Source of the DNA: a virus
Virus record (IMG/VR): IMGVR_UViG_3300049893_001783
Span: 1-49,090 of that record
Length of the DNA stretch: 49,090 nt
Reading direction: 5' to 3' (one strand)
Under the pieces are notes generated by a model. The model did no database searches and had not been told where the DNA came from. It worked only from the letters and a program-made list of their open reading frames with translations. Of this stretch, positions 16,743 to 24,167 are shown piece after piece (within the stretch, counting starts at the first letter, position 1; each line of letters begins with the position of its first letter). The position numbers and the translations under genes are program-made.

Positions 16743-17003
16743 ATGAGAACTCCAAAAAAGAAATATGTGTGGACTTTAACATACGATACGCACCCACTTT
16801 ATGCCCAAGTCTTTAAAACTAAGAAAATCGCGTTAGCGTGGCTAAAGAAATTTTGGCCTGATGCGAAAAAGGAGATTTTGGAGTCATCACCAACCCACCG
16901 TAAGTATTTGGTTACTCGCAAGATGAAAGACAACGCACAGATTTTTAAAACTGCCAATACAGTTCTTTTAGCCCGTAGAGAAATTACTTCTAAGTTGCCA
17001 TAA
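16743..17003 (+). CDS. Small FVW-family protein B, 86 aa
   Basis: Not recognised. Starts MRTPKKKYVWTLTYDTHP, then VFKTKKIALAWLKKFW, which parallels the copies on either side. The protein is strongly basic (many Lys and Arg), unlike the acidic copy C. AAGGA lies eight bases before the ATG. The three genes have gaps of only 9-15 bases, so they are one operon. Confidence 0.75.
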   Translation: MRTPKKKYVWTLTYDTHPLYAQVFKTKKIALAWLKKFWPDAKKEILESSPTHRKYLVTRKMKDNAQIFKTANTVLLARREITSKLP

Positions 17004-17018
17004 ATACAAGGAAACAAA

Positions 17019-17273
17019 ATGAAAAACGAAGCCGAAGAACAATTTGTTTGGGTATTGACGGAAGCGGTCCCAGATAGAATTAAGTTGTTTTCTACTATAG
17101 AAAAGGTATATGATTATTTAGACAAAACCTACGAAGAATACGACAACTTAGTCAAACATATGTTGTATGATAGTGCAGTTTACAAATCCTTATTGTTATT
17201 TAAACCTGCTAAACATGACTCAGATACGACATTTGCCATAATTTTTCACATGACCAAGACCTATATACATTAA
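17019..17273 (+). CDS. Small FVW-family protein C, 84 aa
   Basis: Not recognised. Starts MKNEAEEQFVWVLTEAVPD, then LFSTIEKVYDYLDKTY, matching the strand-plus-helix order of copies A and B. This copy is acidic while the others are basic, so the three may bind different partners. AAGGA precedes the ATG. Followed after five bases by the primase gene. Confidence 0.75.
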   Translation: MKNEAEEQFVWVLTEAVPDRIKLFSTIEKVYDYLDKTYEEYDNLVKHMLYDSAVYKSLLLFKPAKHDSDTTFAIIFHMTKTYIH

Positions 17274-17278
17274 ATTTC

Positions 17279-18292
17279 ATGTCGTCTTTCAATCCAGACG
17301 CTTTAAACAATTTCATCACCAAGGGTGGCGTTCCGTTTCGGCAGAACGCCATTTCTTTTATTTTTGATTGCCCTAGGTGTGAAAAGTCGGATAAGCTATA
17401 TATTCGTAAAAAAGATGGCAGGTTTGTTTGTTGGAGGTGTAAGGAAACCGATAGGTTTCAGGGTCGCGCAGAATTTGCGCTTCGGGAACTCTACAACTTA
17501 CCAATTAGTACAATCTACCCCGTGCTGTACGGGGCTGACGTACCCGACACGTTGCAGGACTTGGACCTAGACCTAGGGGGAACCGAGGATGAATTTTGGG
17601 GTGACCCGCCAGAAGCGTCCCCGGTCAATACTGTTGTTGTGCCAGACGATTTCGTAGACTATACCCATAATTCATTTCTGCCCGGCTACAAATATTTGAA
17701 ATCCAGAGGGGTAGACTTGGATTTGATTGAATACTACGACATACGCTATAGCCCATTTGATTCCCGGGTAGTATTCCCTATTAAGGTCAATAACGAATGG
17801 GTTGGCTGGCAAGCTCGTTACATTAAAAACACCAAACGGATAGATTTAGCCAAAGGGGCGGTAGTTGAAATCCCTAAAGTTCTGACTTCTAATAGTATAA
17901 GGGGCAAGGCTGGCCGTATTTTAATGTTTCAAGACAACCTAACCGTAGGGCATTGTGTATTAGCCGAAGGCCCCATATCGGCCATTAAAGCGCATAAGTG
18001 TGGGGGGAATGTCGCTAGCATGGGTAAAGCAGTTAGTTTGAATCAATTACAAATCATAGCTAGTAAATGTAAAAAGCTATATATTGCTTTAGACCCGGAT
18101 GCTGGTGAAGATATTAGCCGTATTGTCAACGATTACGACTTAGGGCTAGAACTTTATTTATTACAACCGGTTGACGGCAAGGAAGATTTAGGGGATTGTA
18201 CTTTGGATGAAGTATATGAACAGTTCCAAACCGCCCCTAAGTTAAATAAGGGCGATTTGGTTCTGAGCCTAGGTAATAAATTAGGTATTTGA
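17279..18292 (+). CDS. DnaG-type DNA primase
   Basis: A 337-residue primase. The zinc-binding domain has Cys31, Cys34, Cys51 and Cys54 (CPRC...CWRC). The TOPRIM catalytic domain shows LAEGPISAIKA (Glu near 229) and IALDPDAGED (Asp near 271 and 273), the metal-binding residues. It makes RNA primers for lagging-strand synthesis with the DnaB-type helicase encoded 1.1 kb downstream. It is shorter than bacterial DnaG because the C-terminal helicase-interaction domain is missing. There is a small GC-rich hairpin-forming sequence (17518-17534) inside the gene. The 3' end overlaps the convergent minus-strand gene by 12 bases. Confidence 0.9.
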   Translation: MSSFNPDALNNFITKGGVPFRQNAISFIFDCPRCEKSDKLYIRKKDGRFVCWRCKETDRFQGRAEFALRELYNLPISTIYPVLYGADVPDTLQDLDLDLGGTEDEFWGDPPEASPVNTVVVPDDFVDYTHNSFLPGYKYLKSRGVDLDLIEYYDIRYSPFDSRVVFPIKVNNEWVGWQARYIKNTKRIDLAKGAVVEIPKVLTSNSIRGKAGRILMFQDNLTVGHCVLAEGPISAIKAHKCGGNVASMGKAVSLNQLQIIASKCKKLYIALDPDAGEDISRIVNDYDLGLELYLLQPVDGKEDLGDCTLDEVYEQFQTAPKLNKGDLVLSLGNKLGI

Positions 18293-19369
18293 TTTACGGC
18301 AAGCCCGGCAATAGGATTGCTTGGATGCCCTATAAGGCAAGCCAGTTATTTTGTTTTTGGCCACCCTAATGCCGAAATGTGATTTAGGGTGTAATTGTTT
18401 ACACTTACCACAATTCAAGTAATCTGGTAGTTTGGCCATTAGTTCTTCGCTTAATGTCTTAGACATTTGCTTTAGTTCTGCTTTGGTAAGGTTATGGGCT
18501 TGACGGGCTGGGGGGGTAGTGGCATACTTAGGGACAGCGGTGACGTTACAATCCAAGCATTTCAAGCCCGACATTACCTTTTTGGAGCAATTAGGGCAAA
18601 TCAATGTATTACACAATTGCTTCGCAAATGTTCTGGCTTCTGGCGCAATGTGTGGATTATTGGCTGCTTCAACCAATAGTTCAGCACGGGTTACCGGATC
18701 TAATTTATCTAAGTGTGTGTGTATGGATTTTGGATTTGTGTGATATTGATTGGGAATAATTTGATTATTATCTAATTGGTTAATTATGGATTCAGCTTGG
18801 GCGTGTGTGATTAATATATTATCCAAATAGAATTCATATTTAAACAAACCCACTTGCTTGAGGTTCAAAACATGGACTATATCTCCCATAACGTATTTAA
18901 TGGATTGTTCAGGTATTTCATATTCGGGGTTAGTGTTTTCAGACAAATAGGTTTCTAGAAAATCGTCTAGAGACACACAGTTTTCGTTTATAATATCTAC
19001 TGGTATGGTAAATTGCTTCTTTTTGCTGGTAGCTATTAGTTCGTAATAACGTTGTTTTAAGTAATTAACAAATAACCCTTTATGGGTCATTATTTCTTGA
19101 CTGGCCAAGAAACTAATAGCGTGGACTAAGCCAATATTTATTAGGTCTTCCCGGTCAAAGCCCATGTGGGATAATACTTGTTTGTTTTTGTAATAAATAT
19201 TATTGGCCGTTTTTTTAATTAACGGTAAGGCTTGTTTTAGCTTTTCGTTAGGTGGATTAGGACTACGCCTTAATTGGGCGTGTCTTAAGTAAACATCCTC
19301 AAAATTATCTCGGTGGTTTACTTTGGTAGTGGCTGGTTGACGGGGCAGGGTGTGTGTGGTAGTGTCCAT
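18281..19369 (-). CDS. Sigma-factor-like protein with zinc ribbons
   Basis: A 362-residue protein on the opposite strand to all its neighbours. The segment KTANNIYYKN...GFDREDLINIGLVHAISFLA (about residues 55-100) resembles sigma70 region 2, including the 'DLINIGL.HA' core; FVNYLKQRYYELI follows as in the next helix. The C-terminal half has two zinc-ribbon-like clusters, CPNC...CLDC and CGKC...CRAC. The frame extends to a GTG at 19396, but the ATG at 19369 has an AGGAG seven bases upstream and is preferred. A role in redirecting host RNA polymerase to phage promoters (as for T4 gp55) is plausible but inferred from weak similarity. It has its own promoter-like site (19387-19415). Confidence 0.65.
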   Translation of the reverse strand: MDTTTHTLPRQPATTKVNHRDNFEDVYLRHAQLRRSPNPPNEKLKQALPLIKKTANNIYYKNKQVLSHMGFDREDLINIGLVHAISFLASQEIMTHKGLFVNYLKQRYYELIATSKKKQFTIPVDIINENCVSLDDFLETYLSENTNPEYEIPEQSIKYVMGDIVHVLNLKQVGLFKYEFYLDNILITHAQAESIINQLDNNQIIPNQYHTNPKSIHTHLDKLDPVTRAELLVEAANNPHIAPEARTFAKQLCNTLICPNCSKKVMSGLKCLDCNVTAVPKYATTPPARQAHNLTKAELKQMSKTLSEELMAKLPDYLNCGKCKQLHPKSHFGIRVAKNKITGLPYRASKQSYCRACRKSNT

Positions 19370-19386
19370 GCGTTCGCTCCTGACAC

Positions 19387-19415
19387 ACTCTACCACACTC
19401 CACTATGGAACACAA
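19387..19415 (-). promoter_or_regulatory. Minus-strand promoter for the sigma-like gene
   Basis: On the minus strand: TTGTGT (19415-19410), 17-base spacer ending TGG, then TAGAGT (19392-19387). The GTGGTAGAGT core is identical to the plus-strand site before the polymerase (8703). A transcript would start near 19380, just ahead of AGGAG and the ATG at 19369. Two near-repeats GTGGAGTGTGG / GTAGAGTGTGT overlap it. Confidence 0.5.
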
Positions 19416-19427
19416 CTAGGAATATAA

Positions 19428-20912
19428 ATGGCTGAACAACTAGATTTTCTACCAATGTTTCCTATGAAACAAGCAGCTATCATAGGGCATATGTTAAATA
19501 ACCCGTCTTTTTTTATTGGAGCCATTGGGAAAATCCAGCCCAACTGGTTTAGGGATATTTACCACCAAAAGTTATTTAATAATTTAGTTAAATTACATAC
19601 CCAAATCAAGCGTGTCCCTAGCGTAGACGAATTCAAGAATTTCGGTGAATTCACCAAGGAAGATTTGGGTATTCGTAATAAATTATTTAACGAATTAGGT
19701 AATTGTCTAGAAGCCAGCGTTAGAATCGGTTTGGACACTATTAAACCAGAACTTACTAGCTGGCTTCATTCCAAAATCTTACAAGAAGCTATGGTTAAGG
19801 GTTCTAAGAATTGGAACCAAGGCAAATATTCGGATTCCGCTTTATTGTTAGAGCAAGCCGTTAAAGCCTACCATGAAGCCAAATTCGAAGAAGGCGAAAC
19901 CGTAGATTTCTTGAATTTCACGCAATATTTGCGCGATACCCAAATCGACCGGGATAACGCCTTAACTACTGGCTTAACGGTGTTGGACAATGCATTGTTG
20001 GAAGGTGCAACCAAGGGTGGTTTGCAGTTAGGGGATACCACGGTATTATTGGCTCCCACTAACGTAGGTAAAACCACCACTATGATTACCATGGCCGTAC
20101 ATAATATATTACAAGGCAAAAATGTATTCTTTATGACCCATGAAGGTGTGCCAAGCGATATACGTATGAAATTCCTGAAATGTATTTTAGGAGTTAATAC
20201 GAATGAGCTTTTCAAAATGTATAATACGCCAGAAGGCATGAAAGCCTTGGAAATGGCTAGTAAACAACTGAACAAACGTTTACGCTATATTCCATATAAT
20301 AAAGCTGGCATGACTATTGAAGATGTATTACCGATTATTCGTAGAGAAATAGATAAGTTCAAGGCCGAGCACGACGGGGACGGATTCTCCTTGCTAGTGT
20401 CGGACTACCCTGCTAAACTCTGGACGAGCATGGCGGCTAAGGGTAATATGCCGCACCGTATTTGTGTTGAATATGTATATAATATTTATATTCAATTAGC
20501 TTTGGAATATAAAATGCATAGTTTGTTGGCTTATCAAACAAACCGTGAAGCTAGTAAAGAAAACCACGGTAAATATAGTGATGATGCTGGTGAAAACAGA
20601 TTAATTGGCGTAGATGATGCTGGTGAAGCGTTTGGTCCGATGAAAGATGCAACTAATGTAATTACTTTAAATCGTAGTCCTAGGGCTGAATTACTGAATC
20701 AAATGACGTTTTTTATTAGTAAGTCTAGATCAAACAAAACGGGTGTTGCTGTTGTGGCCAAAACCAATTTCGGTGCAGCCCAAACTCACTCAAACGAACT
20801 CGGAGCTATATCCTATGTCGGCACACGAACTAAAGACAACTCAATTGAACAAATCCTCCAAGAACACAAAAACGAAGCGGTCCCACTTGACCTTATCGAA
20901 CAAGAAAATTAA
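19428..20912 (+). CDS. DnaB-type replicative helicase
   Basis: A 494-residue RecA-fold hexameric helicase. The N-terminal domain starts FPMKQAAIIGHMLNNPSFF, like the DnaB N-terminal bundle. The motor domain has Walker A APTNVGKTT (about 208-216), MTHEG (H1a-like) and LLVSDYPAKL (Walker B) and NRSPRAE / ISKSRSNKTG near the end for the arginine finger region. It unwinds DNA ahead of the polymerase and recruits the primase. AGGAAT precedes the ATG. A promoter-like element on the plus strand upstream was considered but is weak. The 3' end overlaps the start of the ClpP-like gene by 98 bases. Confidence 0.92.
   Translation: MAEQLDFLPMFPMKQAAIIGHMLNNPSFFIGAIGKIQPNWFRDIYHQKLFNNLVKLHTQIKRVPSVDEFKNFGEFTKEDLGIRNKLFNELGNCLEASVRIGLDTIKPELTSWLHSKILQEAMVKGSKNWNQGKYSDSALLLEQAVKAYHEAKFEEGETVDFLNFTQYLRDTQIDRDNALTTGLTVLDNALLEGATKGGLQLGDTTVLLAPTNVGKTTTMITMAVHNILQGKNVFFMTHEGVPSDIRMKFLKCILGVNTNELFKMYNTPEGMKALEMASKQLNKRLRYIPYNKAGMTIEDVLPIIRREIDKFKAEHDGDGFSLLVSDYPAKLWTSMAAKGNMPHRICVEYVYNIYIQLALEYKMHSLLAYQTNREASKENHGKYSDDAGENRLIGVDDAGEAFGPMKDATNVITLNRSPRAELLNQMTFFISKSRSNKTGVAVVAKTNFGAAQTHSNELGAISYVGTRTKDNSIEQILQEHKNEAVPLDLIEQEN
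20391..20419 (+). promoter_or_regulatory. Weak promoter-like site inside the helicase gene
   Basis: TTGCTA (20391-20396), 17-base spacer, then TAAACT (20414-20419). Each box matches the consensus at four positions. It lies in one of the GC-rich patches, about 400 bases ahead of the ClpP-like gene. Weaker than the other sites. Confidence 0.3.
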
Positions 20913-21423
20913 AGATATGTTCGTAACAGGGGAAATCGACCACAAAATGTTGTCGGAATTCCTGTTAGGAATGAAAACTTTAGATTCTGGTAAGGGGGTT
21001 ATCCGGGTAAATATCAGTAGTCCGGGTGGCCATATGGATTCCGGGTTTGCCATGTATGACGCAATGCGTTGTACGGACAATTTCGTAATCACTCGCGGCA
21101 TGGGGTTTGTGGGTTCTATGGCTGTATTATTACTACAAGGGGGGGATTTACGCACTATTTCCCCAAATACCAGCATTTTGTGTCACGATGGCAGCATTAG
21201 TATGTCCCATACCCTAGGTGCAGCTAAAGAAATCTTGGCTCAAGCTGGGCGTGACCACGAATCTTATGTTCGATTATTGTCTGAGCGTAGTGGAATGGCT
21301 TTAGCAGATGTTGAAGCATTATGTTCAAAAGAATCATATCTAACTGCTAAAGAATCCATGGCGGCTGGTTTAATTGACGGAATTGAATCACCAAGACCAT
21401 TTGATTTAAGCTGGAAACGGTAA
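20815..21423 (+). CDS. clpP: ClpP-like serine protease
   Basis: A protein of 202 residues from the ATG at 20815, which has GGAG at suitable distance and gives a normal ClpP N-terminus; a longer TTG frame from 20743 runs deeper into the helicase gene. The fold markers are MFVTGEID, VNISSPGGHMDSG, GFVGSMAVLLLQGG with the nucleophile Ser101, ILCHDG with His124, and LTAKESMAAGLIDGI. A gapless alignment of the last part with E. coli ClpP places Glu173 where the catalytic Asp is expected. Phage ClpP-like proteins can act as head maturation proteases or process host proteins; here it lies in the replication block. It is unclear whether the Asp to Glu change leaves it active. Confidence 0.85.
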   Translation: MSAHELKTTQLNKSSKNTKTKRSHLTLSNKKIKDMFVTGEIDHKMLSEFLLGMKTLDSGKGVIRVNISSPGGHMDSGFAMYDAMRCTDNFVITRGMGFVGSMAVLLLQGGDLRTISPNTSILCHDGSISMSHTLGAAKEILAQAGRDHESYVRLLSERSGMALADVEALCSKESYLTAKESMAAGLIDGIESPRPFDLSWKR

Positions 21424-21815
21424 TGGATTTAGAACAAATAAAAGACTGGCGTGGCCTAGAAAATATTTGTTCTCGTTGTGGTGGTTGTGGTAAACGTTCT
21501 TATGGGTCTACTTCAACTTGGCGGGGTGGTATGGGGGGTAGTTCTGTTACGGTAGATATTTGTGATCGGTGTTGGGGTAGTGGTGAAGATCAAAAGCCGT
21601 GGTTAGATTTACGCAAATTAGAATCTATCATAGCAGAACAAGCCCAACAGCGTAGTTTGACGCATTTGACTGGTGTGGCAGATATGTCAGTTTTGAAGCC
21701 AGCTTTAAACGAATTAATTAAAGAACTCAAGAAACTAGCAAATGGTCGTAAGCCTAGACCGCAATATTTCTATAATGTTTGTGAATTATTAGCTAAACGT
21801 TTGGAATTACCATAA
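21423..21815 (+). CDS. Zinc-finger protein with DnaJ-like CxxCxG pairs, 130 aa
   Basis: The N-terminal 55 residues contain CSRCGGCGK and CDRCWGSG separated by a glycine-rich loop, the arrangement of half a DnaJ-type zinc centre (CxxCxGxG twice). The C-terminal 75 residues are helical (LKPALNELIKELKKL). There is no J domain. The ATG overlaps the ClpP stop by one base and its stop overlaps the next ATG by one base, so it is tightly coupled to the ClpP-like gene. An adaptor for the protease or a nucleic-acid-binding role is possible; neither is shown. Confidence 0.75.
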   Translation: MDLEQIKDWRGLENICSRCGGCGKRSYGSTSTWRGGMGGSSVTVDICDRCWGSGEDQKPWLDLRKLESIIAEQAQQRSLTHLTGVADMSVLKPALNELIKELKKLANGRKPRPQYFYNVCELLAKRLELP

Positions 21816-22375
21816 TGGAATACACCAATAAGCATTTGGCAGTAGCGGCTATAGCAGGGATGCTTATTGGTGGGTTATTGACAAAATTCGGCACTACCCC
21901 TGACATAAAAGTCATAGAAACCGAAAAGGTAGTGCTACAAGAAAAAGTCAACCTAGTAGAAGTAGTTAAGCAAGTAGTAGTGGAAAAAGTAGTTGAAAAG
22001 AAAATATATGTGTCTAATACAAACAAATCTACTTATAAGAAAACTACTATAGGCGCAGATGGCTCAACAACTATTATCGAATCTACTAATTTAGACCGTA
22101 TGGTTCAGGATACTAGGGTAGAAAAGGTAGAAACCGAAAAGGTAGTTGAAAAAGACAAAGTAGTTAAAGTTGAAGTAGACCATATAGTTGAAAAGGTCAA
22201 AACAATAGAGCCAGTTGTCCCAAATTGGAGACTTGACGTAGGGCTAGGGTATGGGTTAGACTTACAACCAACGTGGGCTGTAGGAGTATCTAGACGTATC
22301 CTAGGGCCAGTCCGAATCGGTTTGCGGTACGAATCGGATGTTAAATTAATGACCGCTTTGGAGCTAGAATTCTAA
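21815..22375 (+). CDS. Membrane-anchored coiled-coil protein, 186 aa
   Basis: Residues about 7-27 form a glycine-containing hydrophobic segment (LAVAAIAGMLIGGLL), probably a signal anchor. A long stretch of Val/Glu/Lys repeats (VVEKVVEKK, KVETEKVVEKDKVV) flanks a TTIGADGSTTIIES segment; similar valine/lysine-rich coils with a 'DGT' segment occur in small membrane proteins of other large phages. The C-terminus (WRLDVGLGYGLDLQ, RIGLRYESD) looks like beta strands. Periplasmic orientation is likely. It could be spanin-like, but it is far from the endolysin and no lipobox partner is adjacent, so this remains a guess. Confidence 0.75.
   Translation: MEYTNKHLAVAAIAGMLIGGLLTKFGTTPDIKVIETEKVVLQEKVNLVEVVKQVVVEKVVEKKIYVSNTNKSTYKKTTIGADGSTTIIESTNLDRMVQDTRVEKVETEKVVEKDKVVKVEVDHIVEKVKTIEPVVPNWRLDVGLGYGLDLQPTWAVGVSRRILGPVRIGLRYESDVKLMTALELEF
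22233..22262 (+). promoter_or_regulatory. Promoter-like site inside the membrane-protein gene
   Basis: TTGACG (22233-22238), 18-base spacer, then TAGACT (22257-22262). Five of six bases match at -35; the -10 is of the same TAGnnT form as the other sites. About 115 bases ahead of the small gene at 22376. Confidence 0.45.
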
Positions 22376-22654
22376 ATGTCACTCTTAGAAGATGCAGATG
22401 AGTTAGAAAAGCGTAGTGAGCAATTATTTGATCAAGCTAGTATTTTAGGTGCTAAGGCTGATTTATTGCGTAAAGTTGTCAGGGTAGTTTCTTTATTCAA
22501 AGAAGACGAATTCCCAAACGCAACTGTTGAATCCATAGAATTCTTAGTCGCTAAAGCGATGGCAGATCCCCAAATCACAACCAAAACATTACACGCTTTA
22601 GCAGATGTTGTTGAATACATAGCACTTGATTTAGAACAAACCAAGGAAGCCTAA
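22376..22654 (+). CDS. Small helical protein, paralogue 1, 92 aa
   Basis: Not recognised. Almost wholly helical, acidic. The segment QASILGAKADLLRKV and later NATVESIEFLV parallel QASELTPKIADLQSE and NASIELITEVL in the next gene, so the pair seem to be tandem duplicates. It starts directly after the previous stop. No membrane segment or metal site. Confidence 0.7.
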   Translation: MSLLEDADELEKRSEQLFDQASILGAKADLLRKVVRVVSLFKEDEFPNATVESIEFLVAKAMADPQITTKTLHALADVVEYIALDLEQTKEA

Positions 22655-22939
22655 ATGGCTACTAATAAGATATTTGCTGATTTGGCTGAAAAATTAGAGC
22701 AACAAGCTAGTGAACTAACACCTAAAATAGCGGATTTACAATCAGAACAGTCGCTTTTGCTTCAAAAGGCTAACTTGTTGTATACGGCTTCGGAGTTGAC
22801 CAAAGAGAATCAATTGAATGCCAGTATTGAATTAATAACTGAAGTGTTGATTAATGAAAATGTCGAAATTGAACTATTAAGTGCTTTTGCTGTAGTGGTA
22901 AATAGATTAAAAGTTTTGGCAAAACTACAAAAGGAATAA
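22655..22939 (+). CDS. Small helical protein, paralogue 2, 94 aa
   Basis: Not recognised. Helical protein resembling its upstream neighbour in length and in the order of motifs (a Q-A-S-x-L start of a coil, an N-A-S-[IV]-E-x-I segment, and an ending LxxxKE). The ATG follows the neighbour's stop without a gap, so the two are probably translated together and might form a heteromeric bundle. Confidence 0.7.
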   Translation: MATNKIFADLAEKLEQQASELTPKIADLQSEQSLLLQKANLLYTASELTKENQLNASIELITEVLINENVEIELLSAFAVVVNRLKVLAKLQKE

Positions 22940-22943
22940 TAAA

Positions 22944-23078
22944 ATGGATCGTGAACAACTAATTGATTTAATTGCAGGCGTTTTGGAAGAATCCGAAGAA
23001 GATGGTCTTTCAACAGAAGAACTAGCCGAAACCATCGCAGACGCCTTAGATGATGAAGGCGTATTAGACCTAGAATAA
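22944..23078 (+). CDS. Tiny acidic protein, 44 aa
   Basis: ATG at 22944 with AAGGA eleven bases upstream; the frame reads MDREQLIDLIAGVLEESEED and ends VLDLE, TAA at 23076-23078. It fills the gap between two genes exactly, its stop abutting the next ATG. About 40 percent of residues are Asp or Glu, very few are basic, and it should form two helices. Small acidic phage proteins often bind host proteins or mimic DNA; nothing specific is visible. Confidence 0.65.
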   Translation: MDREQLIDLIAGVLEESEEDGLSTEELAETIADALDDEGVLDLE

Positions 23079-23336
23079 ATGTTATCCCGCAAGACCATAC
23101 GTACCCCATTATCGGATACCGAGTTTTTGTATAAAGTAACAATGGTATCCGAAGATTGTAGGGTAAATACCCCGGAATACCATTATTTACAATTTGAAAT
23201 GTTACAGCAAATTCTAAATAATAGGGATTTATCCATAGCCGGACCGGATTATTTCCAAAAGATGCAAATGTCCCATAATGGGGAACGATGGGTTATTGAA
23301 TTAACTACAATCGGACCCAAAGATGCCTCGTCCTAG
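23079..23336 (+). CDS. Hypothetical protein, 85 aa
   Basis: Not recognised. A mixed alpha/beta protein with strands at the N-terminus (TEFLYKVTMVSED) and C-terminus (GERWVIELTTIG) and a helix between (YLQFEMLQQILNN). It starts on the base after the previous stop and overlaps the next gene by 14 bases. No signature residues are seen. Confidence 0.7.
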   Translation: MLSRKTIRTPLSDTEFLYKVTMVSEDCRVNTPEYHYLQFEMLQQILNNRDLSIAGPDYFQKMQMSHNGERWVIELTTIGPKDASS

Positions 23337-23628
23337 ACAAACACAACATAGACCCGCTAAAGAAAACCAAGACGTTAAACCGGCTGAATTCAATGAATTA
23401 CGCAAGGAAAATCAACGTTTAAAGCGGGAAGTTGCCCGCTTAAAGCGTGAAATCCAAAAAAGAGCCGAATACGTTGAGCCTTTGTCGTCCGAACCAGAAC
23501 CATTAGTTAAACCACCGGTAGTGGTATTACACCATTGTCCAAACTGCAATGGGGTATTAAAGGAAATCAAGCTGTTAACCAAGCTATACCGGGTTTGCGG
23601 TGAATGCCAATTTAGAAAGGCAGTATAA
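23323..23628 (+). CDS. Coiled coil plus zinc ribbon protein, 101 aa
   Basis: Residues about 22-47 form a strongly charged coiled coil (ELRKENQRLKREVARLKREI). A proline-rich linker follows, then a zinc ribbon HCPNCNGVLKE...VCGECQF with two CxxC pairs about 20 residues apart. The N-terminus is basic. The layout suggests a dimeric nucleic-acid-binding or transcription-related protein, but no family is recognised. Confidence 0.75.
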   Translation: MPRPRQTQHRPAKENQDVKPAEFNELRKENQRLKREVARLKREIQKRAEYVEPLSSEPEPLVKPPVVVLHHCPNCNGVLKEIKLLTKLYRVCGECQFRKAV

Positions 23629-24165
23629 ATGATTGTTAATGAAATAAAAGAATTACTTACCAAGGAATATGTAGGCCGGGCCTTGCAAGTAATTGAATAC
23701 CCCGATACTAGATTACAGGAAGTGTCTAAAATAGTCTACCCAATCGCAAACAATGTTCAACTGGACCAGTTAATCAAGGACATGGTTGCTACAGTCCAAG
23801 CTGAACGGGCATTAGGGTTAGCGGCTATTCAAGTAGGGGTGCCATTACGGGTAATGGTTTTGCAAAATAAAACAGGGGTTAGGGTATTAATCAATCCAGT
23901 TTTGGAACAAAGTACCGGCAAAACTTATGTAGATGAAGGTTGTTTGTCTCTCCCTAGGTTATTTGTCAAAGTTCCTAGGGCGGAATCGGTTAGTGTGAGT
24001 TACATGGACTCTGATGGATTAAAGCAATTAGTTAATTTGACCGATTTCGAAGCCCGTGCTTTCCAGCATGAATTAGATCATTTAAATGGCTTAACAATGT
24101 TGGATAAGTTATCTGATTTCAGACGTAAAGAAACATTAACTAAATGGAAGAAACTGCGAGTATAA
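23629..24165 (+). CDS. def: Peptide deformylase
   Basis: A 178-residue metalloenzyme with all three family motifs: GLAAIQ (63-68; the usual form is GxGxAAxQ), EGCLS (103-107) with metal ligand Cys105, and HELDH (147-151) with His147, His151 and catalytic Glu148. It removes the formyl group from the N-terminal methionine of new proteins. Length fits the bacterial and phage enzymes. The ATG follows the previous stop directly. Phage deformylases are known from marine phages; here the gene lies next to a lipoprotein gene. Confidence 0.93.
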   Translation: MIVNEIKELLTKEYVGRALQVIEYPDTRLQEVSKIVYPIANNVQLDQLIKDMVATVQAERALGLAAIQVGVPLRVMVLQNKTGVRVLINPVLEQSTGKTYVDEGCLSLPRLFVKVPRAESVSVSYMDSDGLKQLVNLTDFEARAFQHELDHLNGLTMLDKLSDFRRKETLTKWKKLRV

Positions 24166-24167
24166 AT

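Noticed and set aside
19380-19409. Plus-strand CTGACA-N18-TATGGA before the helicase
   Set aside because: Weak -10, no TGn, and the same bases are better explained by the minus-strand promoter of the sigma-like gene.
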